A stretch of 64,000 bases of DNA. Source: Aquarana catesbeiana. Taxonomy: Eukaryota > Chordata > Amphibia > Anura > Ranidae. The number at the start of each line of letters is the position of its first letter. The stretch's first letter is position 1. The position numbers were made by a program, and so were the translations under genes. A model generated the notes under the pieces. The model had not been told where the DNA came from. It saw only the letters and a program-made list of their open reading frames with translations, and ran no database searches. This document shows positions 11,645 to 22,799 of the stretch, in pieces. The DNA is taken from contig NC_133327.1 in assembly GCF_042186555.1 (NCBI RefSeq), positions 100,110,353-100,174,352 on the forward strand, given 5' to 3'.

Positions 11645-11765
11645 ACCAATCAGCTTCCAGTTTTTGTTTGTCAAAGCTTAATTGAACAAGCCAAAATTAG
11701 AAGATGATTGGCTACCACATCTGCACCAGATTTTGCACTCTCCAGTTTTAGTAAATCAACCCCTT
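11645..11765. repeat. Frog-type short interspersed repeat (family A), partial copy
   Basis: The stretch contains CAACCAATCAGCTTCCAG, GTCAAAGCTTAATTGAACAAG and CTCCAGTTTTAGTAAATCAA. The same words in the same order recur at 27040-27335 plus 29190-29265, and twice at 43165-43590. It encodes nothing and its ends are eroded. Confidence 0.7.
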
Positions 11766-12039
11766 TGTCTGCATGATGGGGTCGCTCCATCTTGACTGCT
11801 GCTCCACCAGATTTTGTAATCAAACTCACCACTACCAGACTTCTACGTAAAATGCTTCATGAGAAGTAACCTTTGGCATCTGGGGCTTACCTTACCTAGT
11901 TGTAGAAGATAAGCTAGCACTGCTGGTTCACTTCTTCTGCATATTTTGTATCTTTGTTTATTTTGATCAGGACTATAAAAAATACCATTTGGAAACTTAC
12001 GTTTTTTTAAGCACTTGACCTCAATTTCAATTGCAGTCA

Positions 12040-12300
12040 TGCAACATTGTACCCAAATTGAATGTATACAATTTTTTCACACAAATCAAGCTTTCTTTTG
12101 GTGGTATTTGATCACTGCTGTTTTATTTATTTATTTATTTATTTTTTAAAGTTTTGAAAAAAAACATATCCAATAAAAAAATTGTAATTTCTTCATAAAT
12201 TGAGGCCAAAATGTATTCTGCTACATTTCTTTGGTAAAAAAAAAAAAAACCCAGTAAGTGTATATTAATTGGTTTGTGGGAAAGTTATAGTGTGTACAAA
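12040..12300 (-). mobile_element. Truncated 3' part of a piggyBac-type element (copy P9)
   Basis: Read on the minus strand it carries the family's 3' blocks in order: ATAACTTT, AACCAATTAATATACACTTA, a GGCCTCAATTTATGAAG stretch, and GTGATCAAATACCACCAAAA then GAAAGC. These match copies P3, P4 and P7 near their 3' ends. Neither terminus is intact and no TTAA pair is visible, so it is an old fragment. Confidence 0.7.
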
Positions 12301-12348
12301 CTATGGTATATATAGTGCAATTAACCCACTTAGCAAGATGCTGCAAGC

Positions 12349-12803
12349 TTAAAACAGAGTTCCAGCCATTTCTGTGTTTATTAAAAGTCAGCAGCTACAA
12401 AAAGTGTAACTGCTGACTTTTATAAAACATACACTCACCTGTCCCACGATCCAGCGATGCGGCCGCCCAAAGCCTCGGTTCTCTCCCCCGCCTCTCCGCG
12501 GAGCCAGCATCACTAATGTGGGCACCCGGCTGTGACAGCTCCCAGCTTCACAGCCGGGTGCGCACTGCACATGCGTGAGACGAGCTGTGCGTCCTGAATG
12601 GCCTGGCAATCTTCTGGGCCCTGTGAAGTGTCCCAGAAGATTACAGGGAGGGAGGGGCTGCCCAGGCAGCCCGAGTGGAAGCGGGAGCTGGGTACCTGTC
12701 AAAACTAGGTACCCGGCCCCCCCCAAAAAAATGACATACCAAATGTGGCATGTCAGGGGTCCTTAAAGCAGAAGTTCCAATTTTGGGTGGAACTCCGCTT
12801 TAA
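12349..12803. mobile_element. TTAA-flanked MITE, family X, copy 1
   Basis: TTAA at 12349-12352 and 12800-12803 flank a 447-bp element whose right end GGTGGAACTCCGCTT mirrors the left AACAGAGTTCCAGCC imperfectly. The middle is GC-rich (CACAGCCGGGTGCGCACTGC). A second copy is at 51481-51910. The open frame at 12388-12726 on the minus strand is a GC-rich shadow, not a gene. Confidence 0.8.
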
Positions 12804-12894
12804 TCCAGGTCTTAACATCTTAATTAAACAGCACTCAATATATGGCTTTGTCAGTTTTCAGTGGTAAAAGTTCAAGATCAAAATAGAGAACATA

Positions 12895-13490
12895 ATAAAT
12901 ATTCCCGCGCTACCAAAGATGAACAGTATAAGGTATTTGGTTGCAGCAAGCACCGAACAGGTCAAACGTCACCCAGCAAATATAATCCAAATAAACCAAA
13001 ATATGGTGCTGCGCTCCAAATTAAAGTGCTAACATGACAAATAAAGTGCTAAGTGTATAAATTCATAAACATACAAGTACATGTGAAAATGAGCATTGAT
13101 TTCATACATCAAACTTACTACATAGTAGATAACATTCACTGTGCAAAAAAAATAAAATAAAATTCATAAAATATGCTACATTCTATGAATCTACACATAA
13201 TAGAGTGCAAGTGATGACGGCTTCACAATACTAAAAGTTCAAAAGTGAATAGTGTCTTCAGCGAAAGTGCCAGTGATTAAGTTGCTGAATTCACTTTTGA
13301 ACTTTTAGTATTGTGAAGCCTTCACCACTTGCACTCTTTTATGTATAGATTCATAGAATGTAACATATTTTATGAATTTTGATTTTAATTTTCTTTTTTG
13401 CACAATGAATGTTATCTACTATGTAGTGAGTTCGATGTATGAAATCAATGATCATTTTCAGATGTACTTGTATGTTTATGAATTCATATC
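12895..13490. mobile_element. Penelope-type fold-back fragment
   Basis: It begins CCCGCGCTACCAAAG, like the CCGCGCTAACAG end of the palindrome at 1420-2835. Left arm about 13055-13250 and right arm about 13290-13490 are reverse complements (for example AAAGTTCAAAAGTGAAT opposite ATTCACTTTTGAACTTT) with a ~40-bp spacer. No coding sequence. Assignment to Penelope-like pseudo-LTRs is by resemblance. Confidence 0.6.
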
Positions 13491-14831
13491 AATTTATCAA
13501 GATCAATTCCATTCCAGAAAGTAATATCCAACTAGTTGCTTAGGTAAGCACCACTGCTGTGCCCCTTTATCTTCCAGAGGACCTTGCGCCCAAATGCAAG
13601 GTCCGTTTATTAAATATTGTGCCCTAGCCAGCCTGCCATAGGAAAACGCTGTAGTCAGGAAAAAAAAACTGTGAAGAAAAATGTGTAGCAAGATCCCAGG
13701 CCTCCTTTAGTCTAATGAGACCCTTAAGGGCCAAGAGCTGCTGACATCTGTGTAGAGTGGGTTAAAAGGCATAGTGGGTGTAATGGAAGATAGATTCATG
13801 GGCGCCAGACACTTCTTCAATGCAAAGAGATTTTATTTCTCTTGAACAGAACTGTGGGAGAGAGGGTTTAGGGCCAGGACACCCTTAGGTAGTTGCAATG
13901 TTAATTGGCAAACTCCGAGACTTCTAAAGGCAGACAGCCATGCAGGGAAAGGCATCCATAGGCGTCTCCAATGGCAAAAGTCTTATAACAGTTCCGAACG
14001 CAAGTTATAATGAATTCCTTTACTTTTCTACAATCACTTCTTGCAGGTTCTCAACCCACTGAGCTCCCAATCTCTCTCTTTATAGACTTGCTGATTCACT
14101 GCCACTGAATCCCATGAGCTCTTCCAATCTTCACTTTAGTATATTCCTCAAGCATCACCCCCGCTTCTCTGCTGGGTCCCTAGCTTGGCACTCCAGATAC
14201 TTCTCAAGCTTCACCCTACTGGCCTGCTCAGTCCCCAGTTTGACACACAAGGCTGCTCTGAAAGCGTCACCTCTGCTGGCTGGGTACCTGGCTTGACACC
14301 TGCTGAAGTTTCCCAATTCTTCACCATCCCCGGTTGGTGAGAATACTGTTCTGGTACTTGCTTCAGCTACTCACTGTGGTCCTTGGTAATAAGGTCCCTT
14401 AGTGGCGACAGGGGGGGGAACCCTACCTCCGACCACAACAGGTTCTCTGGCCGTCAGAACCGTCACTTCTGGTGGACTGCTCTCTTGCTTCTGGATAGGC
14501 CCTCAGACAGCCTGGCAGCCAGATGTGCCCAGGATAGGCCCAAACTCCGGCCTAGCAGCCCAGGCAGTACAACACACGTCCACCCAGACAGCCGTCCAGT
14601 TGGCACAGAACAGTGATCACCTGACTCCACCCAAATATATAGGTTCTCCGAGCAGGCCAAGGGATTTAAGAAAATCCCTGCCAATTGGCTGAGGTACCCC
14701 ATATACTCCTAATCTCTCCTTTCTTTGCCCTTGTCTTATCTAATGTCACCAGGTACCTGGCCACCTAGCCGGAGAAGAGAGAAGTGCAGCAATTCCAGAC
14801 TTAGGGTGAACTCAATTGATCCTTTACAATG

Positions 14832-15813
14832 AGCCAAGGCAGTGGCGTCGCTAGGGGTGGCTTTTGGGGCTATAGCCCCGAATCTGGGGCTCATAGCCCC
14901 GAGTCTCTCAGACACGGCCGTGGCCTCTCTGCAGCTGGGCCGCAAGGGTGGCGGGCACACCGGAGAGCAGGCAGGCAGCACGGGAGAGCTGGGCGGGCAA
15001 GAGAGCAGAGAGATGACATAATCTCTCACCACCCACCCTGCATCACTGCTGTTACAATCTCACTGTGCAGCCGTGGGCAGTAGAGAGATGACATCATCTC
15101 TCACTGCCCGCCCTCTCTCTGGTGACCCTGATGTAAGGAGCGGCTCTCTGAGGACTCTGAGGTAAGGAGGGGCTCTCTGGGGACCCTGGTGTAAGTATGG
15201 GGGGCTTTCTGGGGATCCTGATGTAAGTGGGGGGCTCTCTGGGGACCCTGATGTAAGTGGGGGGATCTCTGGGGACCCTGATGTAAGTGGAGGGGCTCTC
15301 TGGGAACCCTGATGTAAGGGGGAGGCTCACTGGGGACCCTGATGTAAAGAAGGAGCTCTCTGGGGACCCTGATGTAAGTAGGGGCGTCTACCTGGGGACC
15401 CTGATGTAAGGAAGGGGCTCTCTTGGGACCCTGATGTAAGGGGGAGGCTCTCTGGGGACCCTGATGTAAGGGGGAGGCTCTCTGGGGACCCTGATTTAGG
15501 GGGGACTCTTTTGGGACCCCGATGTAAGTGGGGGGCTCTCTGGGGACCCTGATGCAAGGGGAAGGCTCTCTAGGGACTCTGATATAAGGGGGAGGCTCTC
15601 TGGGGACCCTGGTGTAAGTGGGAGGCTTTTTGGGGACCCTGATGTAAGTAAGGGGGCTCTCTGGGGACCCTGATGTAAGGGGGGCTTTCTGGGGACCCTG
15701 ATGTAATGATAATATATATATATATATATAATAGTGTATGACTTTCTTTACTTCACTGCTATGGGCTCTAGCCCCAGATCTTTTGTAGACATAGCAACGC
15801 CCCTGAGCCAAAG
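14832..15813. mobile_element. hAT-type non-autonomous element with 8-bp target duplication
   Basis: The element (14840-15805) begins CAGTGGCGTCGCTA and ends with the complement of CAGGGGCGTTGCTA. It is flanked by AGCCAAGG (14832-14839) and AGCCAAAG (15806-15813), an 8-bp duplication with one change. CAG-type ends with 8-bp duplications are the hAT signature. A second internal inverted pair, GGGGCTATAGCCCC near 14870 and GGGCTCTAGCCCC near 15765, lies just inside the ends. Most of the interior is a minisatellite. No transposase. Confidence 0.8.
15118..15731. repeat. ~35-bp minisatellite plus TA run inside the hAT-type element
   Basis: About 17 degenerate copies of a unit like GGGGACCCTGATGTAAG followed by GGGGGAGGCTCTCT run to about 15708 and are followed by a TA dinucleotide run. 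The 236-residue minus-strand open frame across it (proline- and glycine-rich, PQRAP repeated) is a product of the repeat and not a gene. Confidence 0.9.
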
Positions 15814-15879
15814 TAACTACACCTGGCAGGTAAATTTAGGAGCAACCCTGTCTAAACATCAGGGTGCGCTACCAATGTA

Positions 15880-16800
15880 AAAACACACTTACCTTACACA
15901 GGCTTATTCACAGAAGAAGGTGACAACATTAATCTTCAAGCAAGATTCTGCTAACAATAAGTATCATAAAACTTGTGGAAAGATGTACCAGCACCAAACA
16001 GGAGCATCTGCTAACCTGATTTGGAATACTCAGAATTTGTAGAATCTTGTTGGAAGGATCATGACATTATCTTCTTCTGTGAGAAGTCAGGTGTTGAGTA
16101 AGTATGTTTTTTTAGATTCTGTGTTTTTTTGTGTTTTTTTTTTTTTAGGTAATCGGTAACAAATGGACCTTGCAATAATTTGGGAGCAAGGTCTGCCTTA
16201 ACATATCTGAGCATTAGATTACAAAGATTCATTTGAAAATGTCTAAACTCCTTTGACTTTAATAAAAGCTCCGGAACAATTTAATCTGTCACATTGACTG
16301 AGACAGATGTCACATGGCATATGTGCCTTTGGCATATTCGAGGTGACATCACGGTGCCAGAATCGCTGTGAGGTTTTGGTTCTGTGACATGACTTTTCTT
16401 AACACAGCACGGACTAGGAAAGAAGTGTCAAACATTTGGTGTGCAAAGTTCTGGCAGATTTTCCATTAACTTATTTTCATATGATTTTTTTTTTCATTTT
16501 TGTGATTCTTTAAATAAATATTAGCATTCTAAAATTCAGATGTCTCCATATTTCTATGTAATTGCCAATTTTACAGTGAGTATCTATTTTCTGTTAAATG
16601 ATTACATCCAGTTACAGCTATAAGCTTTACTTTACTCATTTAAAGAGCACTAACAAAATCTGCGGCACTTCACTGAATGCAAAGAATCATTGCTACTTAC
16701 CGTTGTCTCTAAAGTTTATGAATACCTACAGTATTAATAGACACAAACACACTAGTAGGCTTGTGTAGCAAACAAAGAAAGAGCATAGACAGGAGAGAAA
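15880..16800. other. Unique sequence, possible conserved non-coding element near 16190-16420
   Basis: No gene or known repeat seen. About 16190-16420 is unique and balanced in composition, with words such as TTTAATCTGTCACATTGACT and GACAGATGTCACATGGCATA that resemble developmental enhancer texture (TGTCA and CAGATG motifs). The claim needs comparison with other vertebrates. Confidence 0.35.
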
Positions 16801-16945
16801 ATTATTATTATTATACAGAATTTATATAGTGCCAACAGTTTGCGCAGCGCTTTACAACATGGGGGCTGACAGTACAGTTACAATACAATTCAATACATGA
16901 GGAATCAGAGGGCCCTGCTCATTAGAGCTTACAATCTAGGAGGGA
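16801..16945 (-). repeat. SINE/LINE 3'-tail-like repeat with (ATA)n end
   Basis: On the minus strand it ends GCGCTGCGCAAACTGTTGGC, then CTATATAAATTCTGTATAATAATAATAAT. The same tail (TGTAAGCTC, AAGCGCTGCG, TATATAA and a trinucleotide run) is at the 3' end of the SINE at 39997-40349. The head of the repeat is missing, so it is either a truncated SINE or the LINE tail it borrows. Confidence 0.65.
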
Positions 16946-17289
16946 GGGAAATGATACAATGGGTAATAAGTGTGGGGGAATTAAAAATCTAATTGCAAGT
17001 TTTTTTTTGTTATTAAGAGTGGGGAATAATTAATTCTGTCGGGTTTTGATTTTTGTCCCCGATCCCAATAGGAAGATTTTTGCTTACTTCCTCTACTTGA
17101 GACACTCCTATTGTCAAAGGGACAGTTCTCGCCAGTGACATATTTTCTAGTGTGGCATGGACCTAAGCATTGGTGAAAAGCAGGAGTAGATATGGTGCTG
17201 CCCTTATGGAGTTAGAAGGATTTTTTTCCCATAGTGAACTATTCTTCTATATGTTGCATGGTATACATAATACCTATAAAACTAGAGTT

Positions 17290-19057
17290 TTACTTCTAAA
17301 TGGTAAACCATAAATAAGAAAAAAACTTATATGTGCCAAAAATTATGACTAAAATCTGTGACTAGTGTTAGATTATTAGTAGTCTCATTATAATAAAGGT
17401 GAAATTGCAAAATAAAGTGCCTCAATTATTTCAACAGAGTGCTTTGGTGCAAAAACAGTGCTATAAATGCAATAAAGTGACTAGTGCTGAATCATACAAC
17501 AAATCATACACAATATCAAACATAAAAACATAAAAAGTGACTGGTGTGTTTTTAACCAGTGTTATTGGATATGAAAAATTCCATTAGTTGTGAAAAAAAA
17601 GTTCTTTTGAAGTGTTTTAAGGTGTCCAATCTCTAGGAAGCAAATTTCTGTAGGAAAACTTCTTATCCAGGTGCTGGCTCTTTATTAGTGCCTTATCTGC
17701 ATGTTCTGATACTGTTTGCACTCACCGGATTTTCTTTCCCCTGCAGGGGTGCAGGCAGTCACAGTATCTGCCACTGTGTAGCATTCATGGATGTTTCCCG
17801 ACTTTGCTTTACATGTTGTTTTGATGTGTTACATATGAAAGAAAGGAGGGATGCCCATAGCGTAAAACGGTATAGTAACCTTTATCAAAGCTTAGTAAAA
17901 GATTGTACTCACATTTGAAATGATAAAAACGAGCATGAGAAAAATAGCTTTGCTAGAGGTGCTGCAAGACGTCCGTGAGCCCGCCCTACGTGCGTTTCGT
18001 CATCAGACTTCTACTGGGGCGTTCATCTTGCTACACCTCCTGTCTTCAGTTTAAATAGTGTGCCCTGTAATAGGTGCGGTTGCGTGCTATTTGCTTCGGC
18101 GGCCATTTTTGTGAAGATTTTGAGGACCGGAGCCTAGTAGGTTTACCTACTAGACTGTTTTAGCGGCCATTTGTGTGGAGATGTTAAAGACCGAATCCTA
18201 AATTGCACGCCTGCGCATTCATTTTAGTAAGGGAAGACGGGGTCCGAGCTGTCAGCAAAGGACATCACCTGTCAGCGCTCGGCCACGCTACCTCTTCCCC
18301 TACTTCCTGCTGGAATCTAAGCCAGCATCCGGGTCGGTGACATACCCGAAGTGCTGCTAATTAGTTTTTTAAAAGGATTTCTGTGTATACATATACTGGC
18401 CACACTTTTAAACTGTGCTATAAAGGTACAACATGTAAATTATAAAAATCTAGATAATTTAAAATTACAGATACAGATAATGACAAAAAGATTTTAAAAT
18501 AAATAAAATAAAATACAAAGGAGGTATTTTATAAAATGTTTGCGTGGGGTCCTGCATACTCTGATCCAAAAAGTGTCCTTGTACCACAAATCCATCAGTG
18601 TTTATTTATGTGTATAAAAACTGGTACTAGTATATTATGCTGGTATAAAACTTTGATTTTAGGGGAGGACCAATAGTGTGTGTCCTCTGGCTAAATTCAG
18701 TGATCAGAGTCACCGTTGAGTGTTCTAGTAAAAAAAATTTTATATTTTATGGTAGGGGGACCTTAACATCCAATCCTATGTATATATATTCCTGAATGAC
18801 CATTCTCTTGATTTAAAATTGATCTAGAATTAAAATAAATTTAAAATAAGGTAAATCAATACATTTTAATGAAATAAATAAGTTTTCCTGGGGGTATTTG
18901 GAAAAACGGGGTGCATTTTTTCGCTATGGAGTAATTTCGTATTAATATGAATATTAATGTGGTGTATTTATACTTTTTCTTTCCAATCTTAGGACTTGTG
19001 AGATGGTAGATATTTAAAATATATTTGGGCTTGGGATTGGTTGCTTGCTTGTGGCTC
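17290..19057 (-). mobile_element. Penelope-like element, 3' untranslated and pseudo-LTR region
   Basis: This follows, on the minus strand, the GIY-YIG coding end at 19058. It contains a GAAACGCACGTAGGGCGGGC block near 17995, preceded by AGTCTGATGACG, a motif common to amphibian Penelope pseudo-LTRs and similar to the core of the palindrome at 1420-2835. No protein is encoded. The left limit is approximate. Confidence 0.55.
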
Positions 19058-19250
19058 TTAAAAATTTGTAAGGAAACAATTTAAATCAACGTCTATGTTC
19101 ATTCCTGCTGGTTGGAGGGTGTCCAGTAGGAAGATCCATTTGGTCTCATTTTGTGAGATTTTAATTTTCTTGTTCTCTCCCCTCCAGTGTCCTTTAATTT
19201 TGTCAATCTCGTAGAAGACCATACAGGATGGATCTTTATTATGGTAGTCT
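19058..19250 (-). pseudogene. Penelope-like GIY-YIG protein, C-terminal end
   Basis: On the minus strand the frame reads KDYHNKDPSCMVFYEIDK, then GHWRGENKKIKISQNETKW, then IFLLDTLQPAGMN, and ends at a stop at 19058. This is the tail of a Penelope-like retroelement polyprotein, where a reverse transcriptase is followed by a GIY-YIG endonuclease and a RGG(N)-type C-terminal region. It continues, in the same frame, the GIY-YIG segment at 24605-24924 once the piggyBac insertion between them is ignored: codons for SISRHF at one side of the TTAA and KDYHNK at the other meet exactly. Confidence 0.85.
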
Positions 19251-20132
19251 TTAACCACTTGCCGACCGCCTAACGCAGATATACTGCGGCAGAATGGCAC
19301 GGGCAGGCAAAATCACGTACCTGGTACGTGATTGCCTTCCCGCGGGCGGTGGGTCCCGAGGCGGTCGGCTTTGGTCTGGCAGCGATCAGAGATGAGGGGG
19401 AGGCCATCCAATCAGGCCCCCCTCCCTCGCGATCGCTCCCAGCCAATGAGAATCGTCCCCTGCCTCTGTGTAGTACACAGAGGCAGGGGATGTGATGTCA
19501 TCTCTCCTCGGCTCGGCAGTTTCCGTTCCGGCGCCGAGGAGAGAAGACATCTGAGTGAGTGCACAACACTACACCTCACAGTAGAACATGCCAGGCATAC
19601 TTTACACCCCCGATCCCCCCCCCCATCGCCCCCCAATCACCCCCCAATCACCCCTCCCCCGTCACACTGACACCAAGCAGTTTTTTTTGTTTTTTTCTGA
19701 TTACTGCATGGTGTCAGTTTGTGACAGTTAGTGTGGTGGGGCAGTTAGTGTTAGCCCCCTTTAGGTCTAGGATACCCCCCTAACCCCCCCTAATAAAGAT
19801 TTAACCCCTTTATCACCCCCCGTCACCAGTTTCGCTAAGCGATCATTTTTCTGATCGCTGTATTAGTGTCACTTGTGACGCTAGTTAGGGAGGTAAATAT
19901 TTAGGTTCGCCGTCAGCATTTTATAGCGACAGGGACCCCCATATACTACCTAATAAATGTTTTAACCCCTTGATTGCCCCCTAGTTAACCCCTTCACCAC
20001 TGATCACCGTATAACCATTACGGGTGACGCTGGTTAGTTCGTTTATTTTTTATAGTGTTAGGGCACCCGCCGTTTATTACCGAATACAGGTTTAGCCCCC
20101 TGATCGCCCGCCGGTGATATGCGTCGCTCCAG

Positions 20133-20850
20133 GCAGCGTCAGATTAGCGCCAGTACCGCTAACACCCACGCATGCAGCATACGCCTCTCTTAGTGGTATA
20201 GTATCTGAACGGATCAATATCTGATCCGATCAGATCTATACTAGCGTCCCCAGCAGTTTAGGGTTCCAAAAACGCAGTGTTAGTGGGATCAGCCCAGATA
20301 CCTGCTAGCACCTGCGTTTTGCCCCTCCACCCAGCCCAGCCCAGCCCACCCAAGTGCAATATCGATCGATCACTGTCACTTACAAAACACTAAACGCATA
20401 ACTGCAGCGTTCGCAGAGTCAGGCCTGATCCCTGCGATCGCTAACAGTTTTTTTGGTAGCGTTTTGCTGAACTGGCAAGCACCAGCCCCAAGCAGCATCA
20501 GGTTAGCGCCAGTACCGCTAACACCCACGCACGCAGCATACGCCTCCCTTAGTGGTATAGTATCTGAACGGATCAATATCTGATCCGATCAGATCTATAC
20601 TAGCGTCCCCAGCAGTTTAGGCTTCCCAAAAACGCAGTGTTAGCGGGATCAGCCCAGATACCTGCTAGCATCTGCGTTTTGCCCCTCCGCCCAGCCCAGC
20701 CCACCCAAGTGCAGTATCGATTGATCACTGTCACTTACAAAACACTAAATGCATAACTGCAGCGTTCGCAGAGTCAGGCCTGATCCCTACGATCGCTAAC
20801 AGTTTTTTTGGTAGCGTTTTGGTCAACTGGCAAGCGCCAGCGGCCTAGTA
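20133..20850 (+). repeat. 359-bp tandem duplication in the leader of piggyBac copy P3
   Basis: Unit 1 starts GCAGCGTCAGATTAGCGCC at 20133 and unit 2 starts GCAGCATCAGGTTAGCGCC at 20492. The two run nearly base for base, including TCTGATCCGATCAGATC, CCAGCCCAGCCC and AACTGGCAAGC. The second unit leads straight into the transposase remnant. The similarity suggests a fairly recent duplication compared with the age of the coding remnant. Confidence 0.9.
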
Positions 20851-21289
20851 CACCCCGGTCGTAGTCAAACCAGCACTGCAGTAACACTTGGTGACGTGGC
20901 GAGTCCCATAAATGCAGTTCAAGCTGGTGAGGTGGCAAGCACAAGTAGTGTCCCGCTGCCACCAACAAGAAGACAAACACAGGCCCGTCGTGCCCATAAT
21001 GCCCTTCCTGCTGCATTTGCCAATCCTAATTGGGAACCCACCACTTCTGCAGCGCCCGTACTTTCCCCATTCACATCCCCAACCAAATGCAGTCGGCTGC
21101 ATGAGAGGCATTTTCTTTATGTCCTCCCGAGTACCCCTACCCAACGAACCCCCCCAAAAAAGATGTCATGTCTGCAGCAAGCGCGGATATAGGCGTGACA
21201 CCCGCTATTATTGTCCCTCCTGTCCTGACAATCCTGGTCTTTGCATTGGTGAATGTTTTGAACGCTACCATTCACTAGTTGAGTATTAG
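20833..21289 (+). pseudogene. piggyBac transposase remnant: N-terminal linker fused to cysteine-rich tail
   Basis: The first frame holds TGKRQRPSTPGRSQTS and STSSVPLPPTRRQTQARRAH, then ALPAAFANPNWEPTTSAAP. This is the serine/proline-rich linker seen in copy P8 (AKRRRSGGE, then LPYALQNPLWLPP). At about 21085-21092 it jumps to SRLHERHFLYVLPSTPTQRT, which corresponds to the end of the catalytic domain in P8 (SRLSERHFPDKIPPKPTGQ). The whole aspartate-triad core, some 400 residues, is missing. A one-base change in the A-run at 21156-21161 shifts the frame. The other frame then carries the C-terminal zinc-binding domain CHVCSKRGYRRDTRYYCPSC and DNPGLCIGECFERYH to a stop at 21287-21289, with every expected cysteine and histidine. 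In piggyBac enzymes this domain binds the transposon ends. The remnant cannot catalyse transposition. Confidence 0.85.
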
Positions 21290-22799
21290 CGTAGGGTACA
21301 GCATTGCACAGACTAGGGCACACTTTCACAGGGTCTCCCAAGATGCCATCGCATTTTGAGAGACCCGAACCTGGAACCGGTTACAGTTATAAAAGTTACA
21401 GTTACAAAAAAAAGTGTAAAAAAAAAACACAAACACAAACAAAACACAAACAAAAATATAAAATAAAAAAAAAATAGTTGGCGTTTTATTGTTCTCTCTC
21501 TCTCTATTCTCTCTCTATTGTTCTGCTCTTTTTTACTGTATTCTATTCTGCAATGTTTTATTGTTATTATGTTTTATCATGTTTGCTTTTCAGGTATGCA
21601 ATTTTTTATACTTTACCGTTTACTGTGCTTTATTGTTAACCATTTTTTTGTCTTCAGGTACACCATTCACGACTTTGAGTGGTTATACCAGAATGATGCC
21701 TGCAGGTTTAGGTATCATCTTGGTATCATTCTTTTCAGCCAGCGGTCGGCTTTCATGTAAAAGCAATCCTAGCAGCTAATTAGGCTCTAGACTGCTTTTA
21801 CAAGCAGTGGGAGGGAATGCCCCCCCCCCCACCGTCTTCCATGTTTTTCTCTGGCTGAGAATGCAGCCAGTAATTCAGCCAGCTGACCATAGAGCTGATC
21901 AGAGACCAGAGTGGCTCCAAACATCTCTATGGCCTAAGAAACCGGATTTCGCCGGATGTAAACAGCGCCATTGGGAAATTGGGGAAGCATTTTATCACAC
22001 CGATCTTGGTGTGGTCAGATGCTTTGAGGGCAGAGGAGAAATCTAGGGTCTAATAGACCCCAATTTTTTCAAAAAAGAGTACCTGTCACTACCTATTGCT
22101 ATCATAGGGGATATTTACATTCCCTGAGATAACAATAAAAATGATTAAAAAAAATTAAAGGAACAGTTTAAAAATAAGATAAAAAAGCAAAAAAATAATA
22201 AAGAAAAAAAAAAAAAAAGCACCCCTGTCCCCCCTGCTCTCGCGCTAAGGCGAACGCAAGCGTCGGTCTGGCGTCAAATGTAAACAGCAATTGCACCATG
22301 TATGTGAGGTATCACCGCGAAAGTCAGATCGAGGGCAGTAATTTTAGCAATAGACCTCCTCTGTAAATCTAAAGTGGTAACCTGTAAAGGCTTTTAAAGG
22401 CTTTTAAAAATGTATTAATTTTGTTGCCACTGCACGTTTGTGCGCAATTTTAAAGCATGTCATGTTTGGTATCCATGTACTCGGTCTAAGATCATCTTTT
22501 TTATTTCATAAAACATTTGGGCAATATAGTGTGTTTTAGTGCATTAAAATGTAAAAAAGTGTGTTTTTTCCCCAAAAAATGCGTTTGAAAAATCGCTGCG
22601 CAAATACTGTGTGAAAAAAAAATGAAACACCCACCATTTTAATCTGTAGGGCATTTGCTTTAAAAAAATATATAATGTTTGGGGGTTCAAAGTAATTTTT
22701 TTGCAAAAAAAAATAACTTTTTCATGTAATCAAAAAGTGTCAGAAAGGGCTTTGTCTTCAAGTGGTTAGAAGAGTGGGTGATGTGTGACATAAGCTTCT

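Larger units (their letters stand above)
13680..15877 (-). mobile_element. Probable solo LTR, minus orientation, split by a hAT-type element
   Basis: Without the hAT-type insertion (14840-15805) this is a ~1.2 kb unit. Its outer ends are TGTAGC (13684) and GCTACC (to 15873), between AATG at 13680-13683 and 15874-15877. Read on the minus strand it has a TATA-like CTATATATTTGGG near 14635, and an AATAAA signal near 13833 shortly before the 3' end. This is the expected order in an LTR promoter and polyadenylation unit. The end TGTAGC is shared with the LTR-like segment at 44591-45721. No gag, pol or env sequence adjoins it, so it would be a recombined solo LTR of a Ty3-like element or old endogenous retrovirus. 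The precise ends and the 4-bp duplication are uncertain. Confidence 0.55.

Noticed and set aside
15101..15811. 236-residue minus-strand frame
   Set aside because: Translation of a ~35-bp minisatellite inside a hAT-type element; no family resemblance.
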